Below are positions 28,435 through 38,400 of a stretch of DNA of 64,000 bases, piece by piece. This DNA comes from Lentisphaeria bacterium (lineage in GTDB: Bacteria; Verrucomicrobiota; Lentisphaeria; Victivallales; Victivallaceae), in contig CP091727.1 in NCBI GenBank assembly GCA_022009855.1, positions 4,588,001-4,652,000 of the forward strand, given 5' to 3'. Position numbers and translations under genes: made by a program. Position 1 is the stretch's first letter; every line of letters starts with the position of its first letter. The notes under the pieces were generated by a model. The model searched no databases. It was given only the letters and a program-made list of their open reading frames with translations, and had not been told where the DNA came from.

Positions 28435-29273
28435 ATGAAGGCAAAAAGGTTTTTTTCCGGCAGAACTGTCTGGCAAACTACGATTATCCGATGCCGTTCG
28501 CCGTCCGTTCCATCGGCTGCACCACAATGAGAGCGGGTGAAGCGGATATCATCTCAGGCGCCATTCGCCATCCGTCGCTGGAGATCAGCTGGACGATCTC
28601 CGGCAGCGGCGAGATCATCCATTACGGCCAACCGTTCGAAATGAGGAGAAACGACGTCTTTCTCTTTCTGCCGGATGAAACCCACCACTACCGGGTGAAG
28701 AGCCGGGAGTGGCACTGGCGCTGGCTCTGCATCGACGGCCCGCTCGCCGCCGCAATGCTGCTCGCCTGCCGCCTTCCCCGGAAAATCTCCTGCGACTCAG
28801 GATTCCCGGAAGCTCTGTTTCAACGGATTGAGGAGAATATCAGCACCGATTCCCCCGGCATGCTTGCGGAACTTTCCGGCACAGCCTGGCAGATCGTCGC
28901 CCGGCTGATCGGCAGCCACCATCCCAGCTTTCACAAGGATATCTTTGAAGAGTGCATGGATTACATCCGCAACCGCTATCAGGAGCCGGAGCTGGGAATC
29001 GATTTTCTCGCCGAACATGTCGGAGTTTCCCGCTCCACCCTCACCCGGCTCTTCCGGGAACGGCGGAATGAATCGGTCAGCGCCTGCATCCGGAATGTCC
29101 GCATGATGAATGCCGTCTCCCTCCTGTCGGGAACCGACTGGCCGATCGCCGAGATCGCCCGCTGCTGCGGCTACCCCAATCCGGTTTCATTTACCCGGCT
29201 CTTCACCCGCCGGGAACACTGTTCCCCCGGCGAGTACCGCCGCAGACAACAAAGGGATGGAAATTCCGAGTAA
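28435..29273 (+). CDS. AraC-family regulator
   Basis: A sugar-type AraC/XylS activator of about 278 residues. ATG 28435 follows AGAGGAG; a T run at about 28449-28455 contains a frame change, after which RQNCLANYDYPMPFAVRS joins the long frame. The N-terminal cupin-like sensor reads GEADIISGAIRHPSLEISWT and MRRNDVFLFLPDETHHYRVK. The C-terminal double HTH is clear: GIDFLAEHVGVSRSTLTRLF, then WPIAEIARCCGYPNPVSFTR and LFTRREHCSPGEYRRR. Divergent to the DUF5696-like gene, with a palindrome between them. It ends 9 bases from the convergent apgM stop. Confidence 0.85.
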
Positions 29274-29282
29274 CCCGGGCTT

Positions 29283-30494
29283 TCAGAGGCCGAGCACCTT
29301 CTTCACCAGCTCATTTCCGCGCAGAAATCCGAGAGATCCGGTGGGAGCGAGGGTTTCACTGAAACTTTGCACCTGGTCCGGCTCGATTCCCGGTCCGGCA
29401 ATCGCCAGCGGCACCGGTGTCGTGGTGTGCTTGCGCAGCTTGATCGGCACCGGATGGTCCGGCAGAACGGCAAAAGTGATCCCCTGCCCCTTCAGCGCCG
29501 AAAGAATCGGTGCGACGATTTTTGAATCAAAATCCTCAATCGCCTGCATCTTCAGCTTCAAATCGCCGAGGTGGGAGCATTCGTCGATCGCCTCCACATG
29601 AACATAGACCAGGTCGACGCGCTTGATCGCCTCCAGCGCCGCCGCCACCTTCCCGGCGTAGTTGGTGTCAAGGAATCCGGTCGCGCCAGGCACTTCAACC
29701 ACCTCCATGCCGCTGCTCTTGCCGATTCCCTTGATCACATCCACCGCACTGATCACCGCCCCGCGCCGGCCCGAATAGCAGACGCTGAACGGTTCCAGAC
29801 GGGGACGGCGCCCGGGACTCCAGGGCCAGATCCAGTTTGCCGGCGCCTTCCGGTCGCGGTTCAGCGGGTGTGCCGCCAGAAACGCGGTGCAGAGCTGACC
29901 GAGCCGGTCGAGAAACTCCACGGTGTAAGCGGCTTCCGGCGAATCATCCGCCGCGGAAAGTTTCAACTCGGAAACCGGCATATCCTGAGAAGAATCCGGT
30001 TTGAAGTAGTGAATCCGGTCGGAAAAGCACTTCCCGTGCAGCACCAGCAGATTGCGGTAGCTCACCCCCGAATGAAAGGTAACGTCGCTGTTGCCGAACT
30101 GCTTCTGCAGATCGTTTATCAGAACGGCGGCCGTCTCGTTGTCGATGTGCCCGGCCGAATAGTCCCGCAGCACACCATCGTCGGAGACGTAAACCAGATT
30201 GCACCGGAACGCCACATCGTCCGCCCCCAGCTCAATCCCCTGACTGACCGCTTCGATCGGGCCGCGGCCCGGGTAATTGCGTTCCGGATAAAATCCGAGT
30301 ACCGACATATTCGCCACGTCCGACGAAGTGGGCAGCCCCTCCGGCAGGGTGAGAAACGTACCGTTGACCCCGTCCCGGGCGATGGAATCCATCGCCGGAG
30401 TATGCGCCGCTTCCAGCGGGGTTTTTCCGCCAAGTTCCGGCAACGGCTCGTCGGCCATGCCGTCCGCAAGAAAGATGATAGCTTTCCGATTCAT
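29283..30494 (-). CDS. apgM: Archaeal-type cofactor-independent phosphoglycerate mutase
   Basis: An intact 403-residue enzyme interconverting 3- and 2-phosphoglycerate in glycolysis, of the alkaline-phosphatase superfamily (ApgM). The N-terminus AIIFLADGMADEPLPELGGK carries the metal-binding Asp, LPTSSDVANMSVLGFYPE the phosphorylated Ser region, then HSGVSYRNLLVLHG, LVYVHVEAIDECSHLGDL (metal-binding) and TFAVLPDHPVPIKLRKHTTT (Asp-His metal ligands). The ATG at 30494 overlaps the yggU stop as ATGA. Length is normal for the family. ApgM is common in archaea and scattered bacteria; here it likely serves as a housekeeping glycolytic enzyme. Confidence 0.9.
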   Translation of the reverse strand: MNRKAIIFLADGMADEPLPELGGKTPLEAAHTPAMDSIARDGVNGTFLTLPEGLPTSSDVANMSVLGFYPERNYPGRGPIEAVSQGIELGADDVAFRCNLVYVSDDGVLRDYSAGHIDNETAAVLINDLQKQFGNSDVTFHSGVSYRNLLVLHGKCFSDRIHYFKPDSSQDMPVSELKLSAADDSPEAAYTVEFLDRLGQLCTAFLAAHPLNRDRKAPANWIWPWSPGRRPRLEPFSVCYSGRRGAVISAVDVIKGIGKSSGMEVVEVPGATGFLDTNYAGKVAAALEAIKRVDLVYVHVEAIDECSHLGDLKLKMQAIEDFDSKIVAPILSALKGQGITFAVLPDHPVPIKLRKHTTTPVPLAIAGPGIEPDQVQSFSETLAPTGSLGFLRGNELVKKVLGL

Positions 30495-30804
30495 TTTTCC
30501 ATATGATGCGTTAAAATTGCTTTAAGTTCATCGGGGGTGACGCCGGAGAGTTCCAGCACCTTGCTTCGACCGGTCTGCCCGGATTTGAGCACAACGCCCC
30601 CCGGGAATTCCACACCAGTCCGCGAGCAGCCGGCAGAGCGCCTGATTCGCCCGCCCGTCCACCGGGGGGCGCCTGCAGGGCGATCTTAACAGAGTCACCG
30701 TAACTGCCGGAAACCGCGTTACGGCTCGCCCCGGGCTGCACCCGAAGCGAAACCCGGCAGCCGCCGGCAACCGGCTTAAAGGCTGTTTCCGACAGTTCCG
30801 GCAT
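30491..30804 (-). CDS. yggU: DUF167/YggU family protein, frameshifted
   Basis: A small conserved protein of about 104 residues. It reads CRVSLRVQPGASRNAVSGSY, GDSVKIALQAPPV, DGRANQALCRLLA and, after further changes, LKSGQTGRSKVLELSGVTPD, the normal order of DUF167. Frame changes lie at about 30660 and 30590-30610. The function of the family is unknown; it is widespread and often next to housekeeping genes. ATG 30804 lies inside the end of ftsH, and TGA 30491-30493 overlaps the apgM start, so ftsH, yggU and apgM form a tightly overlapping cluster. Confidence 0.75.
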
Positions 30805-32869
30805 CGGTGGTGGGCCTGATCTCCCTGCGCCTGCCCAGGAACGCTTTCGCGTTTTTCCTCTTCCGGATTCAACCCGAGCAGCGTATTGATCTCGTCGATC
30901 GAGAGCGTTTCGCGCTCCAGCAACGCCTGTGCGAGTTTTTCGAGCTCGTCGCGGTGTGTCTTGAGGCATTCACGCGCAGCGTTCATCGCATTCATCACCA
31001 GACGCCGCACCTCGAGGTCAATCTCGCGCACCGTCTCCGGACTGCAAGACTCCGGCGGCGGCATGTCGATCCGCATGTGCGGATGCGCCGGGAAATCCCC
31101 GCACTTGGTCGGCCCGATCTTGTCGCTCATGCCGAAGATGCAGACCATCCGCCGGGCGATCGAAGTTAGATGGTTGATGTCGCTCGCCGCACCGGTAGTC
31201 ACATCGCCGATCACCAGCTCCTCGGCGGCACGACCGCCCATGGTCATCGCCATCTCGGCCTCCAGCTCCAGCTTGCTGCGGGTGTAGACATCCTCCTTCG
31301 GCATCGTAAACGTCGCGCCGAGATAGGACTGCCCGCGCGGAATAATCGTCACCTTGTGCACCGGCGTACAGTGCTCATTGTGAAGCGCAACCAATGCGTG
31401 CCCCGCCTCATGATAGGCAGTCAGGCGGCGCTCACGCTCGGTGATCTTACGGCTCCGCCGTTCGGTCCCGTAACTGACCTTGTCGCGCGCCTCCTCCAGA
31501 TCCGCCTGCGTCACCACCTCGCGATTGCGACGGGCAGCCAGCAGCGCCGCCTCGTTGCAGAGGTTCGCCAGGTCGGCGCCGCTGAATCCGGGCGTCGTGC
31601 GGGCGATCACGTCGAGATCGATCGACGGATCCACCTTGATCTTCTTCACATGGACATCGAGAATCTTGCGACGACCGGCGATGTCCGGCAGATCCATCAC
31701 CACCTGCCGATCAAACCGGCCGGGACGCAGCAGCGCCGGATCCAGAACATCCGGCCGGTTGGTCGCGGCAAGCACAATCACGCCCGCCCGACTCTCCAGG
31801 CCATCCATCTCAACCAGCATGGCGTTCAGCGTCTGTTCGCGCTCGTCGTGACCGCCTCCCCACCCGGAAAAGCGGGAACGCCCCACCGCGTCGATCTCGT
31901 CGATGAAAATCAGGCAGGGTGTACTCTTCCGCGCCTGTTCAAACATGTCGCGCACCCGGCTTGCGCCGACGCCGACGAACATCTCCACAAAATCTGAACC
32001 GCTGATCGAGAAAAACGGCACGCCCGCCTCGCAGGCAACCGCCTTCGCCATCAGCGTCTTGCCGGTCCGGGATCCCCGACCAGCAGACACCCCTTCGGAA
32101 TCTGACCGCCAACCAGCTGAAAACGCAGCGGATCCTTGAGGTATTCGACGATCTCTCCGATCTCCTCCTTGGCCTCGTCGGCCCCTGCAATGTCGTCGAA
32201 TTTAACGTGCAACTCATCGGGCGGAATCATCCGCGCCTTGCTCTTTCCGAAATCCATCGCGCCGCGCCCGGTCATGCGCATCTGCCTGGCGGTGAAGAAG
32301 TAAATCACCCCGACAATTAAAATCACCGGCAGGATTCCCACCAGAAGGAAGTTCCAGAATCCGGCATTGTTGGAATCCACCCGCACCCGGATGCCATTCA
32401 TCAGGCTGGCGAGACGTTCCGAGTAGATCACCCGCGTCTTGTAGGGGGTAAGCCCCGGCACGGAGCCGCCCCGGCTGCCCCTGCCGTTTTCCGAAGACTT
32501 CACCTCGACCGCCTTCCCCGCCGGAGGAGTGTACTCCACGGTACCGCCTGCGGCGCGAAACTTGCCCTCGATATTGAAGATGCGGTCGCTTTCCGCAGTC
32601 ATGATCGCGGAAACAATCTTCGACTCCCGCAGCATCCGTTCGAATTCACTCTGCGAAAGCGTCACCACCTTGGACGGGCCGTAGCCGCGAAACAGCACCA
32701 GCGAACCAATCGCCAGCAACAGGACCAGCCAGACCACGGCAGCCCGGCTGGAACGCGGCGCCGGCATTTTTCCCCGCTGAAACGGATTGCTCTTGTCGCG
32801 GGTCGGACGCTCCTCGCCGATCCGTTTCGGATCCATCTCGCTTTTATCTTTATTCTCTTTTTCTTGCAT
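30776..32869 (-). CDS. ftsH: ATP-dependent zinc metalloprotease FtsH
   Basis: A membrane AAA+ protease that degrades membrane and short-lived proteins. An N-terminal basic region, a first membrane helix (AAVVWLVLLLAIGSLVLFRG), a periplasmic domain of about 100 residues and a second helix (FLLVGILPVILIVGVIYFF) precede the AAA domain: FDDIAGADEAKEEIGEIVEY, Walker A split by a frame change at about 32080 (expected GPPGTGKT), LIFIDEIDAVGRSRFSG, the SRH PALLRPGRFDRQVVMDLPDI, then the zinc site TAYHEAGHALVALHNEHCTP. A second change near 30830 hides the last residues; the natural stop is probably TAA at 30776. About 695 residues. The stop region overlaps yggU. Confidence 0.92.
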
Positions 32870-32977
32870 CCGGAAAATTACTCCTCTTGAATCGAAACCA
32901 CCGCCCTGCCGGCGGAACTCATGCCGCCGGACGGGACGGTCGAATATGATACGTCTCCCCTTCCGGTGGAAACGACT

Positions 32978-33519
32978 TTACTTGCCGATATTCAGCATAT
33001 TGATCAACACCCAGATGACCAGGCCGACCACGGCGAGCGCCGTCAGCGCCACAACGCCGATGATCACCTTCTGGACCATGGCGTGCTTCTTCCGCTCCAC
33101 TGCCGCGAAGGGAGAAAGGTTGATCATCGTCTGCACCGTCGAAACATTGCTGTCGATGCTGGAGAGGTCGATGGTGTGGGTCTTGGTGAAACTGCCCGAT
33201 TCCCCCCTTCCTCATTGCTGTCGAACAGCACTTCGACTCCTCCGAACAGAATCAGATCGGAATTCTTCAGCACCTGTTCGGTGATCGGCACATTGTTGAT
33301 GCGGGTGCCGTTGGTGCTGTCGTTGTCACGCAGAATGTAAACGGTTTTCCCGTTCTGTTCGGCCCGGATGATGTCGGCGTGGTGACCGCTGAGGCTGGAA
33401 TCCTTGATGCAGATGTCCATCCCGTCCCGGCGACCGATGCTCATCTGGTCCTTGTCGATCTCGAAGGTCTTTCCCCGGAGCTTTTCAAACAGTACGGTCA
33501 ATTTCGGATGGTCCGCCAT
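32978..33519 (-). CDS. FHA-domain tail-anchored protein
   Basis: About 180 residues. The N-terminal FHA domain (residues 1-100) reads MSIGRRDGMDICIKDSSLSG, HHADIIRAE and LRDNDSTNGTRINNVPI, with the Arg, Ser and His positions that contact phosphothreonine. A frame change at about 33205 follows; the corrected frame reads SGSFTKTHTIDLSSIDSNVS and ends in one membrane helix VIIGVVALTALAVVGLVIWV. The FHA domain therefore faces the cytoplasm, anchored by its C-terminus. It sits 108 bases before ftsH, and a PP2C phosphatase gene is encoded 1.1 kb upstream, which supports a role in Ser/Thr phosphorylation signalling. Confidence 0.75.
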
Positions 33520-33621
33520 AACGCCACGCCCTCTGTATTCAAAACGGTTGCTCTGTCAAAGATACACTCTTTTCTCGAAATATAATCCCTCCAGCCGGAT
33601 TTGCAACATCGAATCGAAGAT

Positions 33622-34624
33622 TTATCGCAGAAAATTCCACTCATTACGCCATAAAAGCGCTCTCTTCCGGGAAAAAACAGGCACAGCTGCGCGCCCGTCC
33701 GCCGCCGTCGCCCGCAACACCGGCCTCTCCCGGCGGCAACGCTCCTGCGCCCGCGGGCAGCGAGGATGAAACGGGCAGCCTCCAGGCGGAGAGAGCGGCG
33801 ACGGCACATCACCGGGCAGAACGATCCGCTTCCCGCCCCGCCGCATCCAGCGTCGGCACAGCCGAAAGCAGCGCGCGGCTATACGGGTGGAGGGGGCGGC
33901 CACAAGTTCACGGGAGGGAGCGCTTTCGACGATGTGACCGAGGTACATCACCAGAATGCGCGAAGAGATGTGCTCGACCACCGCCAGATCGTGCGCGATG
34001 AAAAGAAACGAGGTTCCGGTCTCCCGCCGGATGTCGTCGAGCAGATTGATGATCGATGCCTGTACGCTCACATCGAGTGCGGAAACCGGTTCGTCGGCAA
34101 CGATGAAGCGCGGCTCCGCCGCCAGCGCCCGGGCGATGCCGATCCGCTGCCTCTGCCCGCCGGAAAACTGATGCGGATACCGGTAGAGCGCCTCTGCCGG
34201 CAGTCCGACCCGATCAAGCAGCTCGACGGCGCGCCGCCGCCGCGCCTCCCGTTCCAGCCCGGAATGGAGCGCCAGTACCTCGTCGAGTGCGCCCCCACAC
34301 GGTCAGCCGCGGATTGAGCGACCCGTACGGATCCTGAAAAATCATCTGAAAGTTCCGCCGCGCCCGGCGCAGTTCACGCCCGTGCAGGGCCGCCATGTCC
34401 TTTCCGTCGAGCAACACCCGTCCGGCAGTCGGTTCCTCCAGCCGGACCAGAGCCCGCCCGAGCGTGCTCTTGCCGCAGCCGGACTCCCCGACCAGGCCGA
34501 CCGTCTCACCGGCTTCCAGAGAAAAGGAGACGCCGTCCACCGCCCGGACGAACCGCTTCGGCCGGAACCAGGAACCGCGCACCGGATAGTGCACCTTGAG
34601 ATTTTCCACCTCCAGAAGCGCCAT
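33622..34624 (-). CDS. OppF/DppF-type ABC transporter ATPase
   Basis: An ATP-binding subunit of a peptide/nickel ABC importer of about 330 residues with three frame changes (about 34290, 34080-34120 and 33890). ATG 34624 overlaps the PP2C stop. Seen: VHYPVRGSWFRPKRFVRAVD, Walker A GLVGESGCGKSTLGRALVRL, Q-loop MIFQDPYGSLNPRLTVW, the signature and Walker B region in a shifted frame, SFLFIAHDLAVVEHISSRIL (H-loop) and the Opp C-terminal cysteine cluster PPGGCPFHPRCPRAQERC, which may bind an Fe-S cluster. No permease, binding protein or OppD gene is adjacent, so the partner genes must be elsewhere. Confidence 0.8.
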
Positions 34625-35389
34625 CACGCTCCTCCGCCGACGAACGCGGCAACCGCTGTAATGTTATCATGCCCTCCCCGAAGCAGCGCCGTGCGCATGA
34701 CGGCGGAAACGGTATCGCGCGGTACCGCCGCCTCCAGCAGCGCCGCCCGGATCTGTCGGTTGGAGGCGTAGCGGTACGCCCCGTCGGTACAGCAGAGGTA
34801 GCGCGCCCCCCGCCGGTTTGCGAAACACCCGCACATCGAGCGCCAGCTCCCTCCGCGGCCCGACCGCGCGCATGATGACGTTCCGGAGCACTGCGCGGTT
34901 TTCCGGATTCCTCCCGTGTGCGCGCAGATAGGCGGCGCTGAGCGTGTGATCCACCGAAAGCTGACGGAGTGTTCCCTCCGGAGAGAGTTCGTAGAGCCGG
35001 GTGTCTCCGGCGCTCGCCATCACCAGGGCGTCGCGGAGAATGAGCACCGCGAGAATGGTGCTGCCCATCGGACGGCGAAGCTCCTCGAAGTAGTTCCGTT
35101 CAAATATCTTGTGATTGATCGACCGGATCTGGTCGCGGAGGAACTTCTCCGCCTGCAGCGGCGTGGAAAGCTCTTCATCCGGCATATTGAAGTAAGCGTC
35201 GGCGAGATCGCGGCAGCAGATGAGACTCGCCATTCCGCCGTTGCTGTGGCCGCCGACGCCGTCGGCGACGACTGCCAAAACGCTGGAGCGTTCCGGCAAG
35301 GCGATGATGACGAAGTTGTCCTCATTGTGGTGCCGGACCAGGCCGGGATTGCTCTCTCCGGCGATGGAGATTCCGATACGGTTGGGCAT
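34624..35389 (-). CDS. PP2C-type Ser/Thr protein phosphatase
   Basis: A metal-dependent phosphatase of about 255 residues, soluble, that removes phosphate from Ser/Thr. PP2C motifs are in order: SNPGLVRHHNEDNFVIIAL (motif 1-2 with the metal Asp), VVADGVGGHSNGGMAS (metal and Gly motif), GSTILAVLILRDALVMASAG, DTRLYELSPEGTLRQLS and RGGHDNITAVAAFVGGG (motif 11). A frame change near 34815 separates the last 70 residues. ATG 35389 is followed by the clear motifs. Likely counters a Ser/Thr kinase whose products are read by the FHA proteins in this window; no kinase gene is present here. Confidence 0.85.
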
Positions 35390-35455
35390 GTCAGATCCAG
35401 AGATTTCCGTTTTTTCTTTTTCCCGCGCCTTGCAAATGGCGCGTTGATTGTATCT

Positions 35456-35484
35456 ATTATAACGTTGAACAACGATGTTTTCAA
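35456..35484 (-). promoter_or_regulatory. Strong sigma-70 promoter of PP2C gene
   Basis: On the minus strand TTGAAA (35479-35484) and TATAAT (35456-35461) are separated by 17 bases, 67 bases before the PP2C start. The match to the housekeeping consensus is nearly complete, so strong constitutive expression of the PP2C-OppF unit is likely. Confidence 0.8.
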
Positions 35485-35630
35485 ACCGGAAAGAGAGAAA
35501 AGATGCAATCGCCCGGAAAAAAAGAGCCCCTTTGCGCACATGCGGTCGAAGAATCGGCCGCGCGGTGTCCCTCGCGGAAGCATTTCCGTTTCTTCCGGTC
35601 GGCGCTTTCTTCTCCAACCCACAGGCAAAT

Positions 35631-35981
35631 ATGATGAACATTCCTCCGACGGCGCAGACCATCGGTCTGCTGGTGCTTTCCAATGTATTCATGACCTTCG
35701 CATGGTACGGCCACCTGAAAAATCTCTCGAACCGGGCGTGGTACGTCGCCGCACTGGCAAGCTGGAGCATCGCCCTTTTCGAATACCTGCTCCAGGTGCC
35801 CGCCAACCGGATCGGGCACACCACGCTCTCGCTCGGGCAGCTGAAGATTCTTCAGGAGGTTATTTCGCTGAGCGTCTTCGTCCCCTTCACGCTGCTCTAC
35901 ATGAAGGAGTCGCTCTCCTGGAACTACCTCTACGCGGCATTCTGCATCGCCGGCGCGGTCTTCTTCATCTTCCGGGGCTGA
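35631..35981 (+). CDS. DUF486 (DMT-like) membrane protein
   Basis: An intact membrane protein of about 116 residues with four helices: TIGLLVLSNVFMTFAWYGHL, AWYVAALASWSIALFEYLLQ, ISLSVFVPFTLLYMKE and YLYAAFCIAGAVFFIF. The element QVPANRIGHTTLSLGQLKIL is characteristic of DUF486, a half-sized relative of drug/metabolite transporters that probably works as a dimer. The substrate is unknown. ATG 35631/35634 is used because the domain starts there; the longer frame upstream to 35475 has no family similarity. It lies alone between the PP2C promoter region and an AraC gene. Confidence 0.75.
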   Translation: MMNIPPTAQTIGLLVLSNVFMTFAWYGHLKNLSNRAWYVAALASWSIALFEYLLQVPANRIGHTTLSLGQLKILQEVISLSVFVPFTLLYMKESLSWNYLYAAFCIAGAVFFIFRG

Positions 35982-36100
35982 TTTGCGCACCGGCCCCGGC
36001 CGGTACTGTCGGAACGGGCAGCGAACTGCGTCGGCCCGCGGTTGCATTTCCGGAATCCCGCCGTTATATTACCCGAGAAGAAAGCAAAGAGATCTCAGGC

Positions 36101-37008
36101 ATGACGACGACATCCCTCAAACAGCAGAGCAGGATCATTCTCGACAACTCCGTCACCCGGCTCGGAGGAATCGACGTCGGGCAATATCCGCTCCACCGTT
36201 TTCTCTACAATCACGCACCGCAGCAGGAGGGATGGCCGCTGCGGATCGAATTCGCCGGAACCGACGAATGGGTCAAAGGTGCTATCGCTACCGGGAACAT
36301 TCGGAAATCTTCGCGGTGGAATTCGTCCGTGAGGGGTGCTTCCGGTTCATCCGGAACAATTCCGAATTCACAGCCGGCCCGGACAATGTTTTTCTGATTC
36401 ATCCCGGCTGCGATGTGGAAATGATGTGTGAGAGCGATTATGCGCGCAAGGAGACCGTCTGTCTCGCCGGACCGCTGCTGCCTGCCCTTCTGGAAACGCT
36501 TGGCCTGGAACGGACCGGTCTGATTGCCGTCCGCTCTCCGGAGGAGTTGGCCGGCTGCTTCAATGAAGCGGTCACACTGCTCCGGGAACGACCGGATGAG
36601 TTCGCTCCACGCAGTTCGCTTCTGCTGTACCGGCTGCTGCATCTGCTCGCGCTCCATCTACAGCGGGAAGATACGCCGGAACCGCTGACCTCGATTCTGC
36701 GCTATCTCGACCGTCATCTCGGAGAAATGACGACGATTGACGAGCTGACCAGCCACTTTCATCTGAGCGCGGCAACCTTGCACCGTCTCTTCCGGCGCAC
36801 TCTCGGGGTTTCTCCGATTCACTACCAGCTCAACCGGAAGATGGAAGCTGCCCGGCGCCTGCTCCTTGCTACGGAAGAACCGGTCAAGGAGATCGCCTTC
36901 CGGCTGGGATATTCGAACGCGCTCTACTTCTCCGCGGAATTCCGACGGTTCACCGGAGAGTCGCCGCGAAACTTCCGCCGTCGCCTGAATCCGCCGGAAA
37001 GTCGCTGA
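36101..37008 (+). CDS. AraC-family regulator, one frameshift
   Basis: About 302 residues. The N-terminal part MTTTSLKQQSRIILDNSV through WPLRIEFAGTDEWVKG changes frame at about 36280-36290, then HSEIFAVEFVREGCFRFIRN, AGPDNVFLIHPGCDVEMM, an effector-binding cupin-like domain. C-terminal double HTH: MTTIDELTSHFHLSAATLHR, LFRRTLGVSPIHYQLNRKME, VKEIAFRLGYSNALYFSAEF and RRFTGESPRNFRRR. No clear metabolic target gene is adjacent; the next genes downstream are tRNA-Leu and a LacI-type regulator. Confidence 0.8.
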
Positions 37009-37025
37009 ATTTTCCGCAATCCGAC

Positions 37026-37054
37026 TGGACAATGCAGGCAACATCGGTTATCTT
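37026..37054 (+). promoter_or_regulatory. Probable tRNA-Leu promoter
   Basis: TGGACA (37026-37031) and TATCTT (37049-37054) are 17 bases apart, about 52 bases before the tRNA 5' end. Moderate consensus match. Confidence 0.45.
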
Positions 37055-37106
37055 AAGAGAAAATCCGCCGTTCCCGGCGGGAAAGAGGGAAAACTGCGCA
37101 CCTCGC

Positions 37107-37192
37107 GCCAGGGTGGCGGAACGGCAGACGCAATTGACTTAAAATCAATCGGTCAAAAAACCATGCGGGTTCGAATCCCGTCCCTGGCACCA
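37107..37192 (+). tRNA. tRNA-Leu (UAA anticodon)
   Basis: The acceptor stem GCCAGGG pairs with CCCTGGC. The anticodon arm ATTGA/TCAAT encloses CTTAAAA, giving anticodon UAA. A long variable arm (about GGTCAAAAAACC) is typical of leucine tRNA; the T arm contains GGGTTCGAATCCC. The discriminator is A and CCA is encoded at 37190-37192. Confidence 0.95.
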
Positions 37193-37329
37193 CCTTCCGT
37201 CACGTTTCGGGAAACAGGTGCGGCATAAGTCTGCGAAACGGCGGGTGCGCGTCCCCGCTTCGCATGGGATTTCCTCCTGAAGCGGAACCTGCGCATATGG
37301 CGAGACCCGAAACAAGAGAGAGGCGATCC

Positions 37330-38307
37330 ATGGCGGAAAAGGGCATATCGATCGAAAAGATTGCGCAACTTGCCGGCTGTTCCAAAGCCACCGTCTCCCG
37401 CGCACTTTCCGGCTCCGTTACCGTAAGTTCCCCGCTGCGGCAGAAGATCCTCGAAATCGCCCGCCGGGAACACTACCGCGAAAGCAGCCGGGTGGTGGCA
37501 ATTCTGATCAGCTCCCATTTCATGGTCGGCTACGCGGGGCGGCTCTGCTCCGCCCTGCTGAAGGAGCTTCAGAACAACCGGTTTCGTCCGCTTGTGATCA
37601 CGCTCTGCGACCTTGAACTGCTCGACGCAATTCCTCTCTGCGGCATCATCGCGATCACCTACAATCCGGGCATCGAGAGCTGGTGGGGTAAAAACAGCAA
37701 CATTCCACTGGTCATCATCAATCAGTTCTCCAATCACATCGACGGCATTTTCAGCGTCTCCTCGCACATCGAACAGGGGGTCGAACTCGCCGTCAACCAG
37801 CTGGTGAAATACGGCCACCGCCGAATCGGCCGGATTGCAGGCGAAGGGCTGCTCTACGACGGAATGACCATGATCGGCACCCGGCAGAACGCCGCCTTCC
37901 GCCGCCTCTGCGCACAGCACGGAATCGAAGAGCACCAGACCATCGCCGGGTATGAGTTCAGCCCGATGATGGAACAACTCAAACAGCTTCTGGATCAGAA
38001 GATTTCCGCACTGATTATCCAGTCCCCCCTGAGTGTTCCGCCGGTCATGCACGCGCTGAAGCTCCTCGCCCGACGTGTGCCCGATGAGTTGTCGGTTATC
38101 GCGTATTCCTTCCCGGAGGATGCGGACTTTCTCGATCCTCCGCCCTGCTGCATCATGGAAGATTTCGCCGAAATCGCCATGCAGGCCACTTTGCTGCTGT
38201 TACGCCAGCTTGACGGATGCTCGAGCCTCTGCGACATATCGGTCAACTATCTTTTCCGTTACGGCGCATCGGTCCGGGACGTCCGTGATTCATTTTTTTC
38301 AGATTGA
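37330..38307 (+). CDS. LacI-family transcriptional regulator
   Basis: An intact regulator of 325 residues. ATG 37330 follows GAGAGGCGATCC; earlier ATGs at 37264 and 37297 would add a non-conserved stretch. The N-terminal HTH is MAEKGISIEKIAQLAGCSKA, TVSRALSGSVTVSSPLRQKI, followed by the hinge. The periplasmic-binding-protein-like sensor domain includes IGRIAGEGLLYDGMTMIGTR and VPDELSVIAYSFPEDADFLD. It is placed directly upstream of the pseudopilin and GH5-like genes, so it probably controls that module in response to a sugar. Confidence 0.88.
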   Translation: MAEKGISIEKIAQLAGCSKATVSRALSGSVTVSSPLRQKILEIARREHYRESSRVVAILISSHFMVGYAGRLCSALLKELQNNRFRPLVITLCDLELLDAIPLCGIIAITYNPGIESWWGKNSNIPLVIINQFSNHIDGIFSVSSHIEQGVELAVNQLVKYGHRRIGRIAGEGLLYDGMTMIGTRQNAAFRRLCAQHGIEEHQTIAGYEFSPMMEQLKQLLDQKISALIIQSPLSVPPVMHALKLLARRVPDELSVIAYSFPEDADFLDPPPCCIMEDFAEIAMQATLLLLRQLDGCSSLCDISVNYLFRYGASVRDVRDSFFSD

Positions 38308-38342
38308 TTCATTTTATTTCATCCAATCGCCCCTCCCCCCCC

Positions 38343-38371
38343 TTGACGCTGAATTCGAAATATGGTATAAT
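38343..38371 (+). promoter_or_regulatory. Sigma-70 promoter of pseudopilin/GH5 module
   Basis: TTGACG (38343-38348) and TATAAT (38366-38371) have a 17-base spacer, 30 bases before the pseudopilin start. The near-perfect match suggests a strong promoter, probably controlled by the LacI protein encoded upstream. Confidence 0.8.
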
Positions 38372-38400
38372 ATAGCAGGAAAGCAGACAAGGAGGACCGG

